This document shows positions 1 to 8,145 of a stretch of DNA of 64,000 nucleotides, piece after piece. Both the position numbers and the translations under genes were made by a program. Positions within the stretch are counted from its first letter, which is position 1. Each line of letters opens with the position of its first letter. The notes beneath the pieces were generated by a model. That model saw only the letters and a list, made by a program, of their open reading frames with translations. It did not search any database and was not told the DNA's origin. Source of the stretch: Methylobacterium radiotolerans JCM 2831 (GTDB lineage Bacteria; Pseudomonadota; Alphaproteobacteria; Rhizobiales; Beijerinckiaceae). Location: positions 5,502,001-5,566,000 of the forward strand of contig NC_010505.1 of the NCBI RefSeq assembly GCF_000019725.1, given 5' to 3'.

Positions 1-570
1 CTCGGGATCAAGACGCGGAACGCCATGTCGTCCACCCTGGAGGAGCAGACGCGCGTCGCGCTGGCGCTTCTCCGCAGCAGGGGTGGGCGGCCGCAGGATT
101 GGGCCCCGTTCAATCCGGCGCTCCGTGCGGCCATCCGCCGGGGCGACCGGGCGCCGTTGGGCGCCGGTGTGGCCAAGGATGCGGCCGCGCTGGAGCCCAA
201 GCTGATCAGGGGCCTCGACGGTAAGGAAGGTCTCGATCTCGGTGACGGCACCATGCGGATGCCGGACGGGTCGATCCGGTCGGTCACCCGCAGCGGCCTT
301 GAGATCCCGGAGGCGCCGGCGGGCGGCATCGGGGCCGGTGGCGGCCGAGGAATGTCCGAGCTCCGCGAGCACGTTGCCGAGCTGGGCCGGCACATTGAGC
401 GCTTCGGCCAGTCCGGCTTTCACGGGCAGATCGAGGTGACTGGGCTTCGGCAGGCGGGCCTGCGGGCAACGTCGCTCCGCGTGAAAGGGCGCCATGGTCT
501 CACGGCCGACATGGGCATCACAGAGATGGGCGCGAAGCTCAACATGGGCGATCCGGCCGATTGGAGTTGA
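1..570 (+). CDS. C-terminal part of unrecognised protein, possibly phage tail related
   Basis: The reading frame is open from the first base of the window, so the ATG at 25 is probably internal and the gene starts upstream. The visible 189 residues are Ala/Gly/Arg rich. A central Gly-rich linker is followed by a short amphipathic helix (around MSELREHVAELGRHIERFG) and a beta-rich end that finishes in a Gly/Asp tail. A tail tape-measure or tail-associated C-terminus is possible from composition and the neighbouring integrase, but no diagnostic motif was seen. No gene follows closely; the next start is 144 bp away. Confidence 0.5.
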   Translation, partial: LGIKTRNAMSSTLEEQTRVALALLRSRGGRPQDWAPFNPALRAAIRRGDRAPLGAGVAKDAAALEPKLIRGLDGKEGLDLGDGTMRMPDGSIRSVTRSGLEIPEAPAGGIGAGGGRGMSELREHVAELGRHIERFGQSGFHGQIEVTGLRQAGLRATSLRVKGRHGLTADMGITEMGAKLNMGDPADWS

Positions 571-713
571 GGGGGCGTAGCTGGTGATACAAATCAGAAA
601 CCTTCTATGGAAGAAGCCGATATCTGCCGCATTCTGTGATGAAAATACAAATATCTCTTGACTAACGCTCGTGTTGGCATCGTTCGTTGTGGCAGCACAT
701 CAAGGAGATGCAA

Positions 714-1286
714 ATGGACGAGAGCAATCAAATTTCGGTAGCTGACCACACCGATGTCATCGATCTGACTGCCAACATCGTCGCAGCCTACGTGTCGAAC
801 AACTCGGTCCGGCCGGCCGACCTCCCGGCCCTGCTGAGCGAAGTCCACGCTGCGATCACCGGGCTCAACGGCACCTCTGCTACGGCCGCGCCTGCGGTGG
901 AGAAGGCGACTCCCTCGCAGATCCGAAAATCCATCACGCCGGACGCGCTGATCAGCTTCATCGACGGCAAGCCGTACAAGACGCTCAAGCGCCACATCAC
1001 CGGCGCCGGTATGACAATCGAGGAATACCGCGAGCGCTTCGGCCTGCCGCGCGACTACCCGTCCACGGCGGCCAATTACTCGGCCCAGCGCTCCGCACTC
1101 GCCAAGAGCCTGGGTCTCGGCAACCAGCGTCGGGACGCGGCCCCGAAGGCTGCTGCCGCCGACGAGACGGTTGCGGAGGCGCCCAAGGCTCGAGGCCGGA
1201 AGAAGGTGGCCGAGCCCGTGGCTGCGCCGGCTGAGAAGCCTGCCCGCGGCCGCAGGACGAAGAAGGCTGCTGTCGCGGTGGAGTGA
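714..1286 (+). CDS. MucR/Ros-family transcriptional regulator lacking zinc ligands
   Basis: The 190-residue protein has the Ros/MucR core: an SIRKSITPD-like lead-in, the basic helix TLKRHI, MTIEEYRERFGLPRDYP and the ANYSAQRSALAKSLGLG tail. This family binds AT-rich promoters and silences genes for exopolysaccharide, motility and acquired DNA. The positions where Ros has the CxxC pair read S and D, and the second His region reads TGAG, so only one ligand remains. Known Mesorhizobium homologues also fold with reduced or no zinc coordination. An Ala/Lys/Arg-rich tail of about 60 residues follows the domain and may bind DNA nonspecifically. The ATG at 714 is chosen over the upstream TTG at 687 because AAGGAG lies six bases before it. 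Confidence 0.85.
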   Translation: MDESNQISVADHTDVIDLTANIVAAYVSNNSVRPADLPALLSEVHAAITGLNGTSATAAPAVEKATPSQIRKSITPDALISFIDGKPYKTLKRHITGAGMTIEEYRERFGLPRDYPSTAANYSAQRSALAKSLGLGNQRRDAAPKAAAADETVAEAPKARGRKKVAEPVAAPAEKPARGRRTKKAAVAVE

Positions 1287-1370
1287 AGCTGCCTGGCGCA
1301 GGAGCGGTGGGGAACCGCCAGCCAGCCCGCGCGTAGACCGCCCTTCTGGTCCTCAGCACGAACCACCTTC

Positions 1371-1402
1371 AACCGCCCGGCTCCGGCTGCGGCGGTTTTT
1401 TT
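1371..1402 (+). terminator. Rho-independent terminator after the MucR-like gene
   Basis: AACCGCC at 1371-1377 pairs with GGCGGTT at 1391-1397, and a run of T follows. It lies 85 bp after the stop of the MucR-like gene. Confidence 0.8.
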
Positions 1403-1457
1403 CGTGCCGGTGGCCCGCGGCTTGCTACGGCCGGGCGTTCCTCCCAGAGATTCACTC

Positions 1458-1489
1458 AGCCCCGCCGGCACCGCCGCGCGGGGCTTTTT
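1458..1489 (+). terminator. Second terminator in the 1287-1620 intergenic stretch
   Basis: AGCCCCGC at 1458-1465 pairs with GCGGGGCT at 1478-1485, followed by TTTT. The 334-bp intergenic stretch holds this and the preceding terminator, and nothing else recognisable apart from the leader of the next gene. Confidence 0.75.
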
Positions 1490-1620
1490 CGTCGGCTCGC
1501 GCTGACCCAGGTGAGTGTGGACGACGCGCCATTGTGCTACGGTAGACCATCGCTGGCAGATTGCCTCGGGCGCTGGCGGCCGAGAGTGACGTGCGCTCCC
1601 GCCCACCAGCGGGGACTGGC

Positions 1621-1899
1621 ATGTCGCGCCTCTTCTTTGATTTCCACGATGGGCAGTCGTTTCTGCGCGATCCTATGGGCTTCGAGTGCAGTGATCGTGA
1701 GATGATACGGAATGAGGCTGTGCGAGCTTTATTGCTCATGGCTAAAGAAGCAGTTCCCGAGAAGGGCGAGACCCAAGCCTTTACGGTTATTGTTCGCAAT
1801 GCTGCAAACGCAACGGTCTACACTGCGACCGTATCGTTCGCTGGCCTCTGGCTGGGAGAGCTCCCAATCCCTCTCGGCGAACAGGATCCTTTCGATTGA
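1621..1899 (+). CDS. DUF6894 family small protein
   Basis: This 92-residue protein begins SRLFFDFHDGQSFLRDP and continues with an alpha-helical stretch rich in Glu/Ala and a C-terminal beta segment ending LWLGELPIP. That is the layout of the DUF6894 proteins common in Methylobacterium and Bradyrhizobium, whose function is unknown. The ATG at 1621 is preferred because the family starts at M-(S/P)-R-(L/Y)-F-F-D. The frame is open 60 bases further upstream, but that extension lacks family similarity. Confidence 0.75.
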   Translation: MSRLFFDFHDGQSFLRDPMGFECSDREMIRNEAVRALLLMAKEAVPEKGETQAFTVIVRNAANATVYTATVSFAGLWLGELPIPLGEQDPFD

Positions 1900-2015
1900 A
1901 CTGGCGATCGGCGCCCCTCTGATCGCCTAGCCAAGTTGCGTCCCGGCAACACTCAGCGAACCGTCTGCGGCGGCTCGGGTTTGACCCACCGGGGGCACTG
2001 ATTTCGGAGGGGTGA

Positions 2016-2246
2016 GTGTCGCGCTACTTCATCAGCACCGCCAACGGCCACGAAGTCGAGGACGACGAGGGCGTCGAGCTATCCGGCCGCGTGGCATTAC
2101 GCGCCCTGCTGGGGAGAACGCTGACGGCGATCCTCCACGATGAATGCGCGATCGACGGCTCGAAAGAGTGCAGCGCCCGAGCCTACGACGAAGATGGCAA
2201 GCTCGTGATGCAGGCGCGGGCCACCATCGAGATCACGGATCAGTAG
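2016..2246 (+). CDS. DUF6894-like small protein
   Basis: This 76-residue protein starts with GTG behind a strong CGGAGGGG site (2006-2012). The N-terminus SRYFISTANGHEVEDDEGVEL has the same aromatic, DG-type turn and D-E-G-V-E-L layout as DUF6894 proteins, followed by an Ala/Leu helix and a final beta strand. Similarity is weaker than for the gene at 1621, so family membership is an inference. Function is unknown. Confidence 0.6.
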   Translation: MSRYFISTANGHEVEDDEGVELSGRVALRALLGRTLTAILHDECAIDGSKECSARAYDEDGKLVMQARATIEITDQ

Positions 2247-2388
2247 GCCGCCCCGGTTCGTGACCAGATCGGGACGGGGCCGAGCTTCCAGAACCGCGGG
2301 CGACAGATGGCGAGGGCGGATCGAGACCTCCGGAACAGATCGCCTGCTGGAACGTCTACCTCGTACCCAAGCGTAGAGGACACCTATG

Positions 2389-2419
2389 CCCGCCCGGCCC
2401 AGTGCCGAGGCGGGTTTTT
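2389..2419 (+). terminator. Rho-independent terminator
   Basis: CCCGCC at 2389-2394 pairs with GGCGGG at 2409-2414, followed by TTTTT. It closes the transcription unit of the small gene ending at 2246. Confidence 0.75.
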
Positions 2420-2446
2420 CGTCTTCGATTAACTAGGAATATCGCT

Positions 2447-2668
2447 TTGACACGTTTCTCAGTTTCATATGCAGCTGGCAAGACCTCGATTACAACAAAA
2501 CATGACACCAATAGATCTGCCATGGAAGAAGCCCGCGAATACCTTCGTAAAGGCTACCATGATGTTTTCCTGGTAGATCTCGGAACTGGAAGACGCAGCA
2601 ATGCAGGAGAGATCAAGAGAAAATTGGACCGTGTCGACGAATTTTATCGCGATAGTTGGTCGAGATAG
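2447..2668 (+). CDS. Hypothetical small protein
   Basis: This 73-residue protein is not recognised. The TTG at 2447 is preferred because TAGGAA lies about seven bases upstream and longer versions of the frame run into the preceding terminator. It has a short beta-rich N-terminus (TRFSVSYAAGKTSITT) and a charged helical C-terminus. The DNA is less GC-rich than the surrounding genes. Confidence 0.45.
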   Translation: MTRFSVSYAAGKTSITTKHDTNRSAMEEAREYLRKGYHDVFLVDLGTGRRSNAGEIKRKLDRVDEFYRDSWSR

Positions 2669-2836
2669 AGGCTGGGATCCGAAGCAGCCGATAGCAAGTA
2701 TGATGCGTTGATCTCCCGCGACATCGTGCAGGATCACGAGTGGGATATGTCGAAGATGGGATGAAGTCACTGAGACCGCTCGCGCGCCACACCCCGCTGA
2801 CGTATGCTTAGCCTCAAACAGGAGCAGAGTTCGCCG

Positions 2837-3112
2837 ATGGCTGAAACGATCGTCATCCGACTGTTCTCGGTCAAGATAGGCGACCTTGGCATAGCCGACG
2901 AAACGGTTCCGTTCTTCGGGATCGGAGCAGCCTGCGATATGGCGGCGGAGCGACTCGAGGCCTTTTCGGATGGCAAGGGCCGGTTGGATGAGACCAAGCC
3001 GTCGCACGTTCAAGCGGTAGGTGGGGATGGAACCATCCTCGCGGAGTACAAACTGACGCCCAAGGGGGTTGTCAGGGTCGCCAGGCCAACGACTGAGGGC
3101 GGCCGAACCTGA
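2837..3112 (+). CDS. Hypothetical small protein
   Basis: The product is 91 residues from the ATG at 2837. An in-frame start at 2804 exists, but an AGGAG at 2820-2824 favours the inner ATG, although the spacing is long. It starts MAETIVIRLFSVKIGDLGI, then a helix rich in Ala/Glu and a short final beta segment. It has no signal peptide or membrane helix and is not recognised. Confidence 0.4.
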   Translation: MAETIVIRLFSVKIGDLGIADETVPFFGIGAACDMAAERLEAFSDGKGRLDETKPSHVQAVGGDGTILAEYKLTPKGVVRVARPTTEGGRT

Positions 3113-3116
3113 AGCT

Positions 3117-3139
3117 CGACGAGAGCGAGGGCGGCGAGG
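3117..3139. repeat. 23-bp perfect direct repeat (second copy 3548-3570)
   Basis: The same 23 bases occur at 3117-3139 and 3548-3570. The second copy encodes part of the signal peptide of the minus-strand secreted protein; the first lies just downstream of that gene and could encode the same LAALALV stretch. It looks like a trace of a duplicated signal-peptide region. Confidence 0.6.
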
Positions 3140-3173
3140 ATAGCCGAGGCACAGGGCCTGGCAACCCGAGGCT

Positions 3174-3581
3174 TCACCGACGCCGCGGAGCGCTCATATC
3201 GATCTCGGGCGTGTTGATGATCGTCACGCCGTCCTCGAAGCCCGAGCCGGTTGGAACGAACGTCACATCGAAGGTGCAGGTCGGCTTGGCCAGCGCCGCG
3301 AGCCCATTGCACGGGCCGATCAGCTTCTCGGCAATCGCCTCCGTCGTCCCGCCGCCGAGCCCGGAGGCGTCCAATCGAAGCAGCTGGCCGCCTACCGTAG
3401 CCTCGCAGATGAACCCGCCAGGGCCTGGATCGACGCACCGGATCCCACGAACGACGACCGTCTTGCCGCGGTGCTCCTTCGGCTCGGCTAAGAACTGGCT
3501 GACGGTCAGAGTGATCTTGCCTGCCGCTTGAGCCTCGCCAGCCGCGACGACGAGAGCGAGGGCGGCGAGGGCTGTACGCAT
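3174..3581 (-). CDS. Secreted hypothetical protein, possible OB-fold
   Basis: This 135-residue protein has a clear Sec signal peptide (MRTALAALALVVAAGEAQA). The mature part has alternating beta segments, including KTVVVRGIRCVDPGPGGFIC and LLRLDASGLG, and three further cysteines that could form disulfides in the periplasm. The strand-rich GKTVVVRG pattern suggests an OB-like fold, by analogy only. Its 5' side faces the IS630 element, whose insertion 40 bp upstream may have altered its promoter. Confidence 0.6.
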   Translation of the reverse strand: MRTALAALALVVAAGEAQAAGKITLTVSQFLAEPKEHRGKTVVVRGIRCVDPGPGGFICEATVGGQLLRLDASGLGGGTTEAIAEKLIGPCNGLAALAKPTCTFDVTFVPTGSGFEDGVTIINTPEIDMSAPRRR

Positions 3582-3621
3582 GGGGGATGATAACCGAGGT
3601 TCCGGCTTCGGTAACTAGCTA

Positions 3622-4678
3622 GAGCGGCATCCGATCATATTGGATCATATGCGTTGTAGCCTCCGGCGGCGAGATAGCGGCGGCATTCGGCTGGCGTGAA
3701 GCGTCTGAAGGCTCGTCGGATCGTGTCCCAGAGGTCGCTGATCGTGCGAGCGGCCTCGGCACGAAGAATGGCCTTGAGCTTGGCGAAGGCGCGTTCGATC
3801 GGGTTGAAGTCGGGGGAATAGGCCGGGAGGTAGAGCAGCCTCGCTCCCGCTGCCTCAATGCACTCGCGGATGCCGCTGACCTTGTGGGCGGGCAGGTTGT
3901 CGAGCACGACCGTGTCGCCGGGCCTGAGGGCTGGGACGAGGGTTTGTTCGACATAGCCACGGAAGCGAGCGCCAGTCATCGGTCCATCGAAGAGTGCGGT
4001 GGCTGTCAGGCCGCTGGTGCGCAGACCGGCAGTGACCGTGATGGTTTTCCAGTGGCCGAACGGCACCGCGACCCGGCAGCGTTCGCCGCGCGGGGCTCGC
4101 CCATAGCGGCGGACCATCTTCGTGTTGGTGGCGGTCTCGTCGAGGAACACGAGCTTGTCCGGGTCGAGATCGAGCTGGCCGTCGAACCAGGACAGGCGCG
4201 CGGCCTTCACGTCTTCCCTCTCCTGCTCGGCGGCGTGGCCGGTGTTTTTTTGCGCGTGATGCCATGGCGCTTGAAGAAGCGGGACAGGCTGCTGACCCCA
4301 ACCCGCAGCCCCAGTTCGGCCAGACGGTCGCGCAACTCATGCAGGAACAGCTCGGGCTGCGCTTCGTAGGTCTGCCGGATCAGGTCGGCCTGTGCCTCGA
4401 TGGTGTGCGAGCGTTGATCGCCGCCCATCGGCTTGGCCTGTGTCCGACCCTCCTGCACGAAGATCCCGTGCCAGCGCACGGCGCTGGCCGGGCTGACCTC
4501 GAAGCGCCGCGCCGCCTCCCGGCGCGAAGCCCCCGCCTCGATCGCGGCTACGACACGCTCGCGCAAATCAACGGACAGGGCAGACGCCATCGGCTCTCCT
4601 CCTCGGAAAGCCGACCATCGAATCACATCACCGCCGCGGCCGAAACCCTACACGATTCAATCCGGTCGGTGACCGCTC
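3622..4678 (-). mobile_element. IS630-family insertion sequence, intact
   Basis: The 1057-bp element is bounded by imperfect inverted repeats of about 30 bp that begin GAGCGG at 3622 and end CCGCTC at 4678. Both ends are flanked by TA (3620-3621 and 4679-4680), the target duplication expected of IS630/Tc1-type transposition. The single transposase on the minus strand spans almost the whole element. It lies between the secreted-protein gene and the AT-rich cassette at 4723-7229. Confidence 0.9.
3635..4590 (-). CDS. IS630-family transposase, two frames joined by -1 frameshift
   Basis: The upstream frame (4590 down to 4207) encodes an N-terminal helix-turn-helix region (LSVDLRERVVAAIEAGASRR) ending near ITRKK. 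The downstream frame (to 3635) carries the DDE catalytic domain with FLDE, VVLDNLPAHK and NPIER. An A7 run on the coding strand (complement of T at 4245-4251) sits at the junction. A -1 slip there gives RKKNTGHAAEQEREDVKAA, the usual linker of intact IS630 transposases. I therefore read it as programmed frameshifting rather than decay. The ATG at 4590 has GAGGAGAG six bases upstream. Confidence 0.85.
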
Positions 4679-4722
4679 TAGGCAGGCGATGATGAAGCTG
4701 GCTGGAGAATGGCGCCATTGGC

Positions 4723-5235
4723 TTAGTCCGACCAGCGTACCTTCTTGCCACGCAAGTGCCTTGTGTCTGCCGCGAACTTCAGGCTGGAGGCTGCGCGCGC
4801 CGTTTCCACTTGGCGCCCTATATTGGCCTTAAGCTCCCCCACTATCGCGACGCTGCTCTGCGATACCGGCATCATGATATCGAACCCAGTTGGGTATCTG
4901 AAATCATGATCGCTATTCATGACGGAAATATGCTCGACAAGATCAGGCAACTTGTTGATTTTTGGCAACCCGAGCGAGATGCATTCGGTAAATATACTCG
5001 TTAGATCGTGGCCGAGCTTTTTAATAGATTGTTTCGATGTTCCGCATGACGCAAGGTGGCTCTTTAACAGTAGCTCGAGTGCATGTGCTAGAAGGTAGTT
5101 ACCTGGGTAAGAGAGATCGGCAGCTTGGCGAAACACAAGATTAGCGGCCGACAGAAATTCAGATCCGCGTTGGTAAAGGTCTGATGCGAAGAGACCAAGG
5201 GGTTGAGGCATCTCCTCATAGCTGACCGGCATCAC
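4723..5235 (-). CDS. HEPN-like domain protein
   Basis: The 170-residue helical protein has a LLAHALELLLKSHLASCG helix followed by LGHDL. This resembles HEPN-type proteins, where a long helix and an HxL-type motif surround a nucleotide- or RNA-binding site. The canonical RNase motif R-x4-6-H is not clearly present, so it may be a non-catalytic HEPN. It is the last gene of a minus-strand set, 51 bp after the membrane-protein gene. Codon use is AT-richer than in flanking genes, suggesting recent acquisition. The HEPN assignment is an inference. Confidence 0.55.
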   Translation of the reverse strand: MMPVSYEEMPQPLGLFASDLYQRGSEFLSAANLVFRQAADLSYPGNYLLAHALELLLKSHLASCGTSKQSIKKLGHDLTSIFTECISLGLPKINKLPDLVEHISVMNSDHDFRYPTGFDIMMPVSQSSVAIVGELKANIGRQVETARAASSLKFAADTRHLRGKKVRWSD

Positions 5236-5286
5236 AACTCGCTCTTGGTGCTGGTTATTCGTAACCCGTTGAAGGGATAGACTCGA

Positions 5287-5850
5287 CTAAACGCCGAGAA
5301 CGGTGAAAGCATTCGCTACAAGATAAGCGCCAGCTATGAACAATAACAGACTAGACCAACCGCAGATGAAGATCAGACGGTGAGTAAGGGTTGCCATCGT
5401 CTCAGCTGTCGATGGCGATTCTTCGCATTTGCCTGCCGCTATCAGATCATAGTGCTGCTTTGGTGTCTGCTGGCTTTCAGCAATGGCTAGCCAATTTCTG
5501 TATGTCAGCGCGGTTAGCAGACCGGCAGCTATCAGACCCGCGGCGAAGCACAAAAGAGCTGGCTTAAGACTCTTCGCGAACGATATCGCGATCAGCAGCG
5601 ACTTTTCGTCCGCCTTGGCAATGAGCGCTCCAAGAAAGCTCAGTAGAGCAAGTATGGCGCCGCCGTTAAGAAGCGACAAATGTCGAATGCTCTGGAGACC
5701 ATATTCCTTGACATTTCCGAATGCGTTCATCCGATGCGCATGACTTTGCTCGGCATAAGTCTTTGAGGCTAGAAAGAATCTTTCGCCCTCAAAATCGCGA
5801 TACTGCTCGCGTATCTTAAGTTTCTCCGCGTCGTTGATGGGCTCATGCAT
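5287..5850 (-). CDS. Three-helix integral membrane protein
   Basis: From the ATG at 5850 the product is 187 residues. A charged, helical N-terminal 60 residues precede three hydrophobic segments, roughly LSLLNGGAILALLSFLGAL, ALLCFAAGLIAAGLLTAL and LIFICGWSSLLLFIAGAYL. The LLNGGAILALLSFLG stretch is typical of a small membrane family found in proteobacterial accessory DNA; function is unknown. A longer frame from 5949 overlaps the upstream gene and is rejected. The gene lies 38 bp after the DUF6602-like gene on the same strand, so co-transcription is likely. A membrane-effector role in defence is speculation. Confidence 0.6.
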   Translation of the reverse strand: MHEPINDAEKLKIREQYRDFEGERFFLASKTYAEQSHAHRMNAFGNVKEYGLQSIRHLSLLNGGAILALLSFLGALIAKADEKSLLIAISFAKSLKPALLCFAAGLIAAGLLTALTYRNWLAIAESQQTPKQHYDLIAAGKCEESPSTAETMATLTHRLIFICGWSSLLLFIAGAYLVANAFTVLGV

Positions 5851-5888
5851 GAAATAACTCGGCTTGGATGAGATCCCGCAAAATATTA

Positions 5889-7229
5889 TTAAGCTGTTCC
5901 CGGCCTCGCTAGGCGAGTTCTGCGAACGAGCTTGGCACATTCTGGACATCCGGAGAAAAAATGTTCTTTAGCATCATACACCCACGGCACCCAGACATTC
6001 ATTCCCTCTAAAACTAAATCATCATATATCAATCCCCCTGCATCGGACATCAATATTTTATCCAGCGGCCACTGGTTGGGATTGTAAATTACAACCTCTC
6101 CTGGCTGACGTTCATACGCCTCGATATTATCCCCCTTGTCTCCTCTAGCTAGATCTATGGCCTTCAGCCAATGAATTGGATCAGCATCCCTGCAATACGC
6201 GTATATTTTGTTTATGGCATCTTCGGATAATCTTCTAACATATTCGCCGTGATCTGGACATTTCGCAGTTTCAGCGCTGACACCATATCTGAATCGGTAG
6301 CTGTATCTACCGATCGCATGAGGAAGGTCATAATATTCCTCAACGTTGATAGGTCGAACGCGCCGCTCGTTGCAGAGTATGGTCAATTCAACATAGAATC
6401 TATAGAAAGCATCACCCATTATGTCGGTGTCGCCCCATACTTTGAGATCTGAGACGTTATCTACTTTGACATTGAGAAGGTATCCTCCGTCGTCGTCACC
6501 GAAGCGAAAAACACTTCCACCAAGTATGACGATCGAGTTTGGTAGTTCGTTAGTATCATATTTTTCAGATGCGGATTTAATACGCGCATGGATCTGCTCG
6601 TGACTCAAATCTGTGCTATAGGCAAATATTATTCCAAATCCGCGCCGGCCTTCCGTCCCCGTTCCAGCCTTTTCCTTAAATCGATAAAGCCTTTTGTAGC
6701 TGGCTATGTTGTCGAATGCGCTGTCGATCTCTCGATAGGTTAGATTTGATTTTATTTGCACAACACCTAAGACTGTTTCCGTCGGATAAAATGCCAAAGT
6801 GTCTCCAAACTTTCTAAGTATTATGTTGTTATTAAAATCGTAGAACAATAAATCTAGTTCTTTGCTGGAATGCCCGGATTTACTTACAACCCGCGCGCTA
6901 CACGTCGACATGCCATATTTGTTCGGAATTAATCCGCTCTGACTCAATACGATCTTGAGCAACTCTTCTCGATGGGCTCCAAGATCTCTTACGTGCTTAA
7001 TCGCCTTTGACTTTTCGTATTGATCTTTTAGACCTTCGCCGTAACGTCTAAGCTCGCCTTGAAAGCCATGGAACTCCCTCTCTTTGTCGCGGAGTTGCAT
7101 TGCCTTGCCTGTAATGGCAGTCCAAACTTCCTTAGTACGTTTGAATCGACGTCGCTGCTCTGCCGGCGTTTCTTCCGCACCAAAGCTCTTGTTTTGCTTT
7201 TCGCTTGCGGAAGATTTCCTAGGCGGCAT
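5889..7229 (-). CDS. DUF6602-like protein, putative PD-(D/E)XK nuclease
   Basis: The 446-residue protein has a charged coiled N-terminus (residues 20-80), then HVRDLGAHREELLKIVLS, SGHSSKELDLLFYD and VLGVVQIKSNLTYREID. This order matches the DUF6602 domain, a restriction-endonuclease-like fold. The likely active-site residues are D126 and the QxK pair near 158-160, a variant of the usual ExK. A C-terminal 250 residues contain two CxxC/CPDH-like spots (AKCPDHG, SGCPECAK) that could bind metal. The ATG at 7229 is preferred to the TTG at 7289. The DNA is markedly AT-richer than its surroundings. Catalytic activity is inferred from motifs only. Confidence 0.6.
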   Translation of the reverse strand: MPPRKSSASEKQNKSFGAEETPAEQRRRFKRTKEVWTAITGKAMQLRDKEREFHGFQGELRRYGEGLKDQYEKSKAIKHVRDLGAHREELLKIVLSQSGLIPNKYGMSTCSARVVSKSGHSSKELDLLFYDFNNNIILRKFGDTLAFYPTETVLGVVQIKSNLTYREIDSAFDNIASYKRLYRFKEKAGTGTEGRRGFGIIFAYSTDLSHEQIHARIKSASEKYDTNELPNSIVILGGSVFRFGDDDGGYLLNVKVDNVSDLKVWGDTDIMGDAFYRFYVELTILCNERRVRPINVEEYYDLPHAIGRYSYRFRYGVSAETAKCPDHGEYVRRLSEDAINKIYAYCRDADPIHWLKAIDLARGDKGDNIEAYERQPGEVVIYNPNQWPLDKILMSDAGGLIYDDLVLEGMNVWVPWVYDAKEHFFSGCPECAKLVRRTRLARPGTA

Positions 7230-7386
7230 TCGATAACCTGCTCGCGTTATATCTGATAAAACGGCGCCTAAATATTTTGTAGAAATCAAATTTACTAGTT
7301 GGCTGTTAGTTTCCTAAGTCGTACCCCCGGCCCCTCACCGTTCTCGTCGATGAAGATGACGCCGGCGGACTCAGGACGCCTCGGGC

Positions 7387-7557
7387 TCACCGTTCTCGCG
7401 CCAGTCGCTTCGCCCGCAGCTCGGCCGTCCGCTCGTCCAGCTCGCGCTTCTCGGCGTCGAGTTCCTCATGGACCAGCTCTGCCCGCTTCTGACGGGTCGC
7501 GTCCCGGGCTGTCGGCGTCGACAGCTGGCTGCGGGCACTTGGGGTCAGCTTAGACAT
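7387..7557 (-). CDS. Small charged protein coupled to RHH regulator
   Basis: The 56-residue product (MSKLTPSARSQLSTPT...AKRLARER) is highly charged and predicted to be one long helix. Its ATG overlaps the end of the upstream RHH gene by eight bases, so the two are translationally coupled. It does not resemble a ParE/RelE or PIN toxin, and its function is unknown. Confidence 0.5.
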   Translation of the reverse strand: MSKLTPSARSQLSTPTARDATRQKRAELVHEELDAEKRELDERTAELRAKRLARER

Positions 7558-7780
7558 CCGGCTTGGGCTCGCCCTTCAGGTAGCCCTTCGCCTTTAGATG
7601 CTCGTTGAGGGCTTCGCGGATCACGTCAGGTCGCGACGGCTTTGGGTCAGGCTGATCGGCGATCAGCGCATCTAGCGGCGCAAGTTGCTCATCGTGACAC
7701 CGAACGACCACGGCAGTGCCGCGCCCTGTCGTCTTCGGGCGTCCGCGCGTTTTTGGGATATCCCGAATTGACGAGGTCAT
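7550..7780 (-). CDS. Ribbon-helix-helix DNA-binding protein
   Basis: The 76-residue protein has a basic N-terminal arm (KTRGRPKTTGRG), a TAVVVRCHDEQLAPLDALI strand-helix and SRPDVIREALNEHLKAKG, the usual RHH layout in which the strand contacts DNA as a dimer. It is the first of two overlapping minus-strand genes. GATATC palindromes lie in and just upstream of its start, compatible with autoregulation. Whether it acts as an antitoxin is open, because the partner is not a recognised toxin. Confidence 0.6.
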   Translation of the reverse strand: MTSSIRDIPKTRGRPKTTGRGTAVVVRCHDEQLAPLDALIADQPDPKPSRPDVIREALNEHLKAKGYLKGEPKPDV

Positions 7781-7797
7781 ACATTCAGGATATCACA
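7755..7797. promoter_or_regulatory. Possible RHH operator (two GATATC boxes)
   Basis: A perfect GGGATATCCC palindrome at 7755-7764 lies in the first codons of the RHH gene. A second GGATATC lies at 7788-7794, just upstream of its start. RHH repressors commonly bind such paired boxes near their own promoter. Confidence 0.35.
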
Positions 7798-7867
7798 AAA
7801 GGCGACCCGACGGGAAGGTGGAATCTCCCGCGCCGGGTCTGACCAAGCACGTCCTCTGGAGACGATC

Positions 7868-8134
7868 ATGGCTACCCGTCATTCTACAGCACCGGCACGC
7901 GCCGGTGAACGCTCTCGCTCGCCCTCCGCCCTCTACAATCGCGCCAAGCCGCCGCTGGAAAGCGACGAGTTCGCGCCTGGCACCGTCGAGGCTTGGGAGG
8001 CAGTCTCCCCGATCCGACCGGACACCGCCCACGTCCGCGCCCCGCGCTTCCTCGACCTGGCCGGCGAGCTCGCTGCCGCCGCCCTCATCATCGCCGGGGG
8101 CGTATTCGCCTACGGCTTCCTCCCGATCGCTTGA
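7868..8134 (+). CDS. Small single-pass membrane protein
   Basis: The 88-residue protein has a basic, Ser/Arg-rich N-terminus and one C-terminal membrane segment (LAGELAAAALIIAGGVFAYG), suggesting a tail-anchored protein with a cytoplasmic N-terminal region. It precedes the gene at 8146 by 11 bases, so they are probably co-transcribed. Not recognised. Confidence 0.5.
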   Translation: MATRHSTAPARAGERSRSPSALYNRAKPPLESDEFAPGTVEAWEAVSPIRPDTAHVRAPRFLDLAGELAAAALIIAGGVFAYGFLPIA

Positions 8135-8145
8135 GGAAGGCAGCC

